Positions 61,141 to 64,000 of a stretch of DNA of 64,000 nucleotides are shown here, piece after piece. The stretch covers positions 1,426,001 to 1,490,000 of the forward strand of contig JASNYI010000002.1 in the NCBI GenBank assembly GCA_048500275.1. The letters are read 5' to 3'. A model generated the notes under the pieces. The model had not been told where the DNA came from. It saw only the letters and a list, made by a program, of their open reading frames with translations, and ran no database searches. How positions within the stretch are numbered: the stretch's first letter is position 1; every line of letters starts with the position of its first letter. The stretch is from UBA5066 sp048500275. GTDB taxonomy: Bacteria > Acidobacteriota > Thermoanaerobaculia > UBA5066. The translations under genes and the position numbers were made by a program.

Positions 61141-63440
61141 AGAGGTTCGTCGACACCCTCGCATCCCTCAAGCTCGCCGTCGTCCTCCTCGTGGTACTCC
61201 TCATCGGCCTCTCGGCCGGGACGATCCTCGAGTCCCGCACGGACGCGGCGACCGCGGGACGGCTCGTCTACTACTCGTGGTGGTTCCTGGGGCTCCAGGG
61301 GCTCCTCTGCGCCAACGTCGCCTGCTCGCTCGCGAGCCACTTCCCCTGGGGGAACAAGCGGATCGGCTTCGTCGTGACGCACGCCTCGCTCCTCCTCATC
61401 TTCGTCGGCGCGGCCCTGACCTACTTCGGGAAGACGGAAGGGCAGCTCGGGGTCTGGGAAGGCCAGGCGTCGTCGACGGTCGAGCGCGTCGACGAGAAGG
61501 GGACGGTCCTCGCGAAGCACGAGCTCCCCTTCTCGGTGAAGCTCGAGGACTTCGTCCTCGACACCTACCCGGGGACGATGCGCCCCTCGGGATTCGCGAG
61601 CCAGATCGTCGTCACCGACCTCGACACGGGGAAGAGCTTCCCGTCACGCATCTACATGAACAGCCCGCTCCACCACCGGGGCTGGTCGCTCTTCCAGTCG
61701 AGCTACCAGCAGCAGGAGGGACGGGAGGCGACCGTCCTCTCCGTCTCGAAGGACCCGGGGCAGCTCGTCGTCTTCGCCGGCTACGCGACGCTGGTCCTCG
61801 GGATGATCCTCGTTCTCCTCACGCGCGTCTCGCAGGCTCGCGAGCGCGAGAGGAGCCGGATCGAGCTCGAGGTGAAGGTCGCGCAGGCCGGGATGTCTCT
61901 TCCGACGATGGGGAAGGCGCTCGGCGTCGTCCTCTCCCTCGTTGGGCTGGCCGGCACGGCGAGCGCGCAGACGGCGGCCGACATCGAGGCGCTGAAGCAC
62001 CTGCCGGTGCAGCACGACGGACGCGTCATGCCGCTCGACACGCTCGCGCGAGAAACGGTCTGGAACGTGACGGGCTCCCGCTCCTGGAACGGCCAGGACC
62101 CGGCGGCGACGTTCGTCGGCTGGCTCCTCGACCCGAAGGCCGCCGCAGCCGCACCCGCGGTGAAGGTCACGCGAGACCTCGCCGCGGCGACGGGGCTCGA
62201 CACGGCCTCGAGGCAGGTTTCGTTTCACCAGCTCGTCTCGAACCCGACGGTGATGCGGCTCATCGAAGCCGCCGGCGCCGCCGCTCAACACGACGAACCG
62301 CGCCGCGGGGTCCTGAAGGACGCCGAGAAGCTCGAGGAACGCCTCAACGCTCTCTACGCCGTCCTCCAGCGGGACGTCGTACGGCCGATCCCCGCCCCGG
62401 GCGACCCGAAGGCCCGCTGGAACCACCCGCTCGAGGTCACGGCGCCGGCGCTCCTCGCCCTCGCGAACGGGCCGCGCCTTCCCGGCTGGCCGACGAAGGA
62501 GAAAGTCGAAGGGGAGATTCTCTACAACCGCGTCAATCCCTCGCGCCTTGCCTGGCTCGTCCTCCTCGCCTCGCTCGTCGTCTCGATCGCGGCGTGGGTC
62601 AGGTCGAGCCGTGCGCTCGACTGGGCTTCGTTCGGCCTCCTCGTCGTCGGCTTCGCGACGATGACCTGGGGGATCGGCATGCGGTGGGCCGCCGGGGAGC
62701 GGATCCCGGCCGCGAACATGTACGAGTCGCTCCTCTTCCTCGGCTGGGGCGTCGGGCTGTTCGCGGTGATCGCCTACCTCCTGATGAGGAACAGGACCGT
62801 CGTCCTGAACGCTGCGGCCATGTCGGCGCTGACCATGGCCCTCACCGACCTCCTCCCAATGGACCGCTTCATCCACCCCATCGCCCCGGTCCTCGCCGGG
62901 ACGCCGTGGCTCGCGATCCATGTCCCGATCATCATGGTCGGCTACGCCGTCCTCGCGCTCGGCGTCGTCGTCGCGCACATGCAGATCGGCTTCGCGGCGT
63001 TCGGGAAAGGGAGGAGCGCGCTCGTCGAGAAGCTCTACGAGCTCCTCTACTGGTACATGCACGTCGGATCGATCTTCCTTCTCGCCGGGATCCTGACCGG
63101 CTCCGTCTGGGCCGCCTCGTCTTGGGGGCGCTACTGGGGCTGGGACCCGAAGGAGGTCTGGTCGCTTGTCGCCTTCCTCGCCTACATGGCGATCCTCCAC
63201 CTGAAGGTCGACAAGGTGATCGGGACGTTCGGCGCTGCAGCGATCAGCATCCTCGCGTTCCAGACGATCCTGATGACCTACCTCGGCGTGAACTACGTCC
63301 TGAACGCCGGCATGCACTCGTACGGCATGGGCGACTCGCCGATCGTGAAGTGGATGGTGATCGTCGCCCTCGTGGAGGTCGTCTTCCTCGCCGTGTGCGG
63401 CGTGGCGTTCCGCGACCGCAAGAGGCTCGCCTATGCGTGA
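61137..63440 (+). CDS. ResB-CcsA fusion, system II cytochrome c synthetase
   Basis: The 767-residue membrane protein starts at a GTG coupled to the previous stop. The N-terminal third is ResB-like ('FVDTLASLKLAVVLLVVLLI', WWFLGLQGLLCANVACSLAS, a periplasmic part with 'MNSPLHHRGWSLFQSSYQQQ'). The C-terminal half is CcsA-like, with 'MYESLLFLGWGVGLFAVIAY' and the tryptophan-rich heme motif WGRYWGWDPKEVW at residues 663-675, flanked by several membrane helices. Together they export heme and attach it to CxxCH apocytochromes. Natural fusions of this kind exist in some Bacteroidota and Campylobacterota. Between the halves lies a long soluble linker (about residues 280-460). Its place behind the metal-efflux and HydE-like genes is unexpected. 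Confidence 0.9.
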   Translation: MKRFVDTLASLKLAVVLLVVLLIGLSAGTILESRTDAATAGRLVYYSWWFLGLQGLLCANVACSLASHFPWGNKRIGFVVTHASLLLIFVGAALTYFGKTEGQLGVWEGQASSTVERVDEKGTVLAKHELPFSVKLEDFVLDTYPGTMRPSGFASQIVVTDLDTGKSFPSRIYMNSPLHHRGWSLFQSSYQQQEGREATVLSVSKDPGQLVVFAGYATLVLGMILVLLTRVSQARERERSRIELEVKVAQAGMSLPTMGKALGVVLSLVGLAGTASAQTAADIEALKHLPVQHDGRVMPLDTLARETVWNVTGSRSWNGQDPAATFVGWLLDPKAAAAAPAVKVTRDLAAATGLDTASRQVSFHQLVSNPTVMRLIEAAGAAAQHDEPRRGVLKDAEKLEERLNALYAVLQRDVVRPIPAPGDPKARWNHPLEVTAPALLALANGPRLPGWPTKEKVEGEILYNRVNPSRLAWLVLLASLVVSIAAWVRSSRALDWASFGLLVVGFATMTWGIGMRWAAGERIPAANMYESLLFLGWGVGLFAVIAYLLMRNRTVVLNAAAMSALTMALTDLLPMDRFIHPIAPVLAGTPWLAIHVPIIMVGYAVLALGVVVAHMQIGFAAFGKGRSALVEKLYELLYWYMHVGSIFLLAGILTGSVWAASSWGRYWGWDPKEVWSLVAFLAYMAILHLKVDKVIGTFGAAAISILAFQTILMTYLGVNYVLNAGMHSYGMGDSPIVKWMVIVALVEVVFLAVCGVAFRDRKRLAYA

Positions 63441-63533
63441 GATCAGCAGGAAAGGCGGAGCAGGTCGGGTCGGCGCGAGGATATCGGGCTTTTCTAAGGC
63501 GTTTCTCATGTCCCACGGCGTACCGTCCACGTC

Positions 63534-64000
63534 GTGAAGGCGACCCGGATGCAGGCGGCTGAGAATCTCGGCCCGCCGTTGGCGGCTGCGTTGCTCGTGA
63601 CGCTCGTCGCAGCGGCGGGTTGGCTCGACTCCGCGGAGCTCCTCGTTCGGGACGCGTTCCTGAGGACCCGGCCGAGGGCGGCGGCGGAGTCCGTCGCGGC
63701 GGTCGTCGTCGACGAGGAAGCGATCGGCACCGTCGGGCCGTGGCCTTGGGAGCGAGAGCGCCTGGCCGCCCTCGTGGAACGGATCGGGGCGGCCGGCGCC
63801 GCTGCCGTGGCGGTCGACCTTCTCCTGGCGGAGGCCCGCCCGGGGGACGATGCCCTCGCCGTTGCGCTCGCGGCGAGGCCGTCAGTCCTCGCCGCCGCGC
63901 CGGACGGAACGAGGCGGTGGCTGCTCCCCGCTCCACGCCTGCGCGCGGCCTCGGAGGTGGCGCACGTCAGCTTCGCCGTGGATCGCGACGGTGTCGTGCG
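63534..64000 (+). CDS. CHASE2-domain protein, N-terminal part (runs off right edge)
   Basis: The open frame from GTG 63534 (or ATG 63549) continues past the window. It starts with a membrane helix (LAAALLVTLVAAAGWL) and then the typical CHASE2 opening: 'LLVRDAFLRTRPRAAAESVA', 'AVVVDEEAIGTVGPWPWERE', RLAALVERIGAAGAAAVAVD. CHASE2 is an extracytoplasmic sensor domain followed in known proteins by adenylate cyclase, histidine kinase or Ser/Thr kinase output. The output domain here is outside the window. About 155 residues are visible. It begins 93 bases after the cytochrome biogenesis gene, so it may have its own promoter. Confidence 0.8.
   Translation, partial: MKATRMQAAENLGPPLAAALLVTLVAAAGWLDSAELLVRDAFLRTRPRAAAESVAAVVVDEEAIGTVGPWPWERERLAALVERIGAAGAAAVAVDLLLAEARPGDDALAVALAARPSVLAAAPDGTRRWLLPAPRLRAASEVAHVSFAVDRDGVV

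Overview
The window is strongly G+C-rich by eye, gene-dense and bacterial. The best guess for the source is an acidobacterium (Acidobacteriota, perhaps Thermoanaerobaculia-like) or a similar soil lineage. This rests on many Hanks-type Ser/Thr kinases with N-termini like 'RLGSYEITGPLGEGGMGVVY' fused to PD40/TolB-like beta-propellers, a DUF3300 protein, and ResB-CcsA cytochrome c maturation. It is an inference from gene style, because no rRNA or other phylogenetic marker is present.

Region 1 (1-22183) is a signalling array. A partial kinase on the minus strand (1-354) faces eight consecutive plus-strand receptor kinases (614-22160). Each has a cytoplasmic kinase domain, one transmembrane helix near residues 305-335, and a C-terminal propeller of about 500-580 residues that should lie outside the membrane. 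Most neighbours overlap by 4 bp (ATGA, GTGA or TTGA). The kinase halves are near-identical and the propellers diverge. The array ends in an eight-codon stub of a ninth member.

Region 2 (22184-32498) holds an unrecognised 236-residue protein, a 31-bp-stem REP-like palindrome, a DUF3300 protein, and a long-chain acyl-CoA ligase next to a 734-residue protein whose C-terminal half looks like cyanobacterial acyl-ACP reductase. A DUF4126 membrane protein, a lone ParA-type ATPase and an MgtC/DUF4010 membrane protein follow.

Region 3 (32509-37393, minus strand) is an orphan type VI secretion spike module: VgrG, a PAAR protein whose PAAR fold appears interrupted by a roughly 220-residue insert, and a double DcrB-like protein. 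A small lipoprotein lies upstream. Region 4 (37591-40343) is a perR-like/katG oxidative-stress operon with a readable promoter and a perfect 12-5-12 operator. Region 5 (40407-49081) is mixed: a DUF4886/SGNH protein, a metallophosphoesterase, an outer-membrane barrel, a DUF3943 protein, an EamA exporter, a soluble kinase-TolB-TPR protein and an LprI-domain protein.

Region 6 (49323-51453) looks like a small island. Two 48-bp copies of the 3' half of tRNA-Pro(GGG), each followed by its own terminator, bracket an AAA/DUF4143 ATPase that has a well-formed promoter and is probably leaderless. Region 7 (51543-63440) is a tight metal-handling operon: a Cys-rich secreted protein, a TolC/CzcC-like channel, a CzcB-like adaptor, a CzcA-like RND pump, a PII-like regulator and a P1B ATPase with an unusual APC metal motif. 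HydE-like radical SAM and ResB-CcsA genes continue it with overlapping ends. A CHASE2 protein runs off the right edge.

No CRISPR array, intact tRNA, rRNA, integrase or transposase gene was seen. Very long open frames opposite the real genes are composition artefacts.
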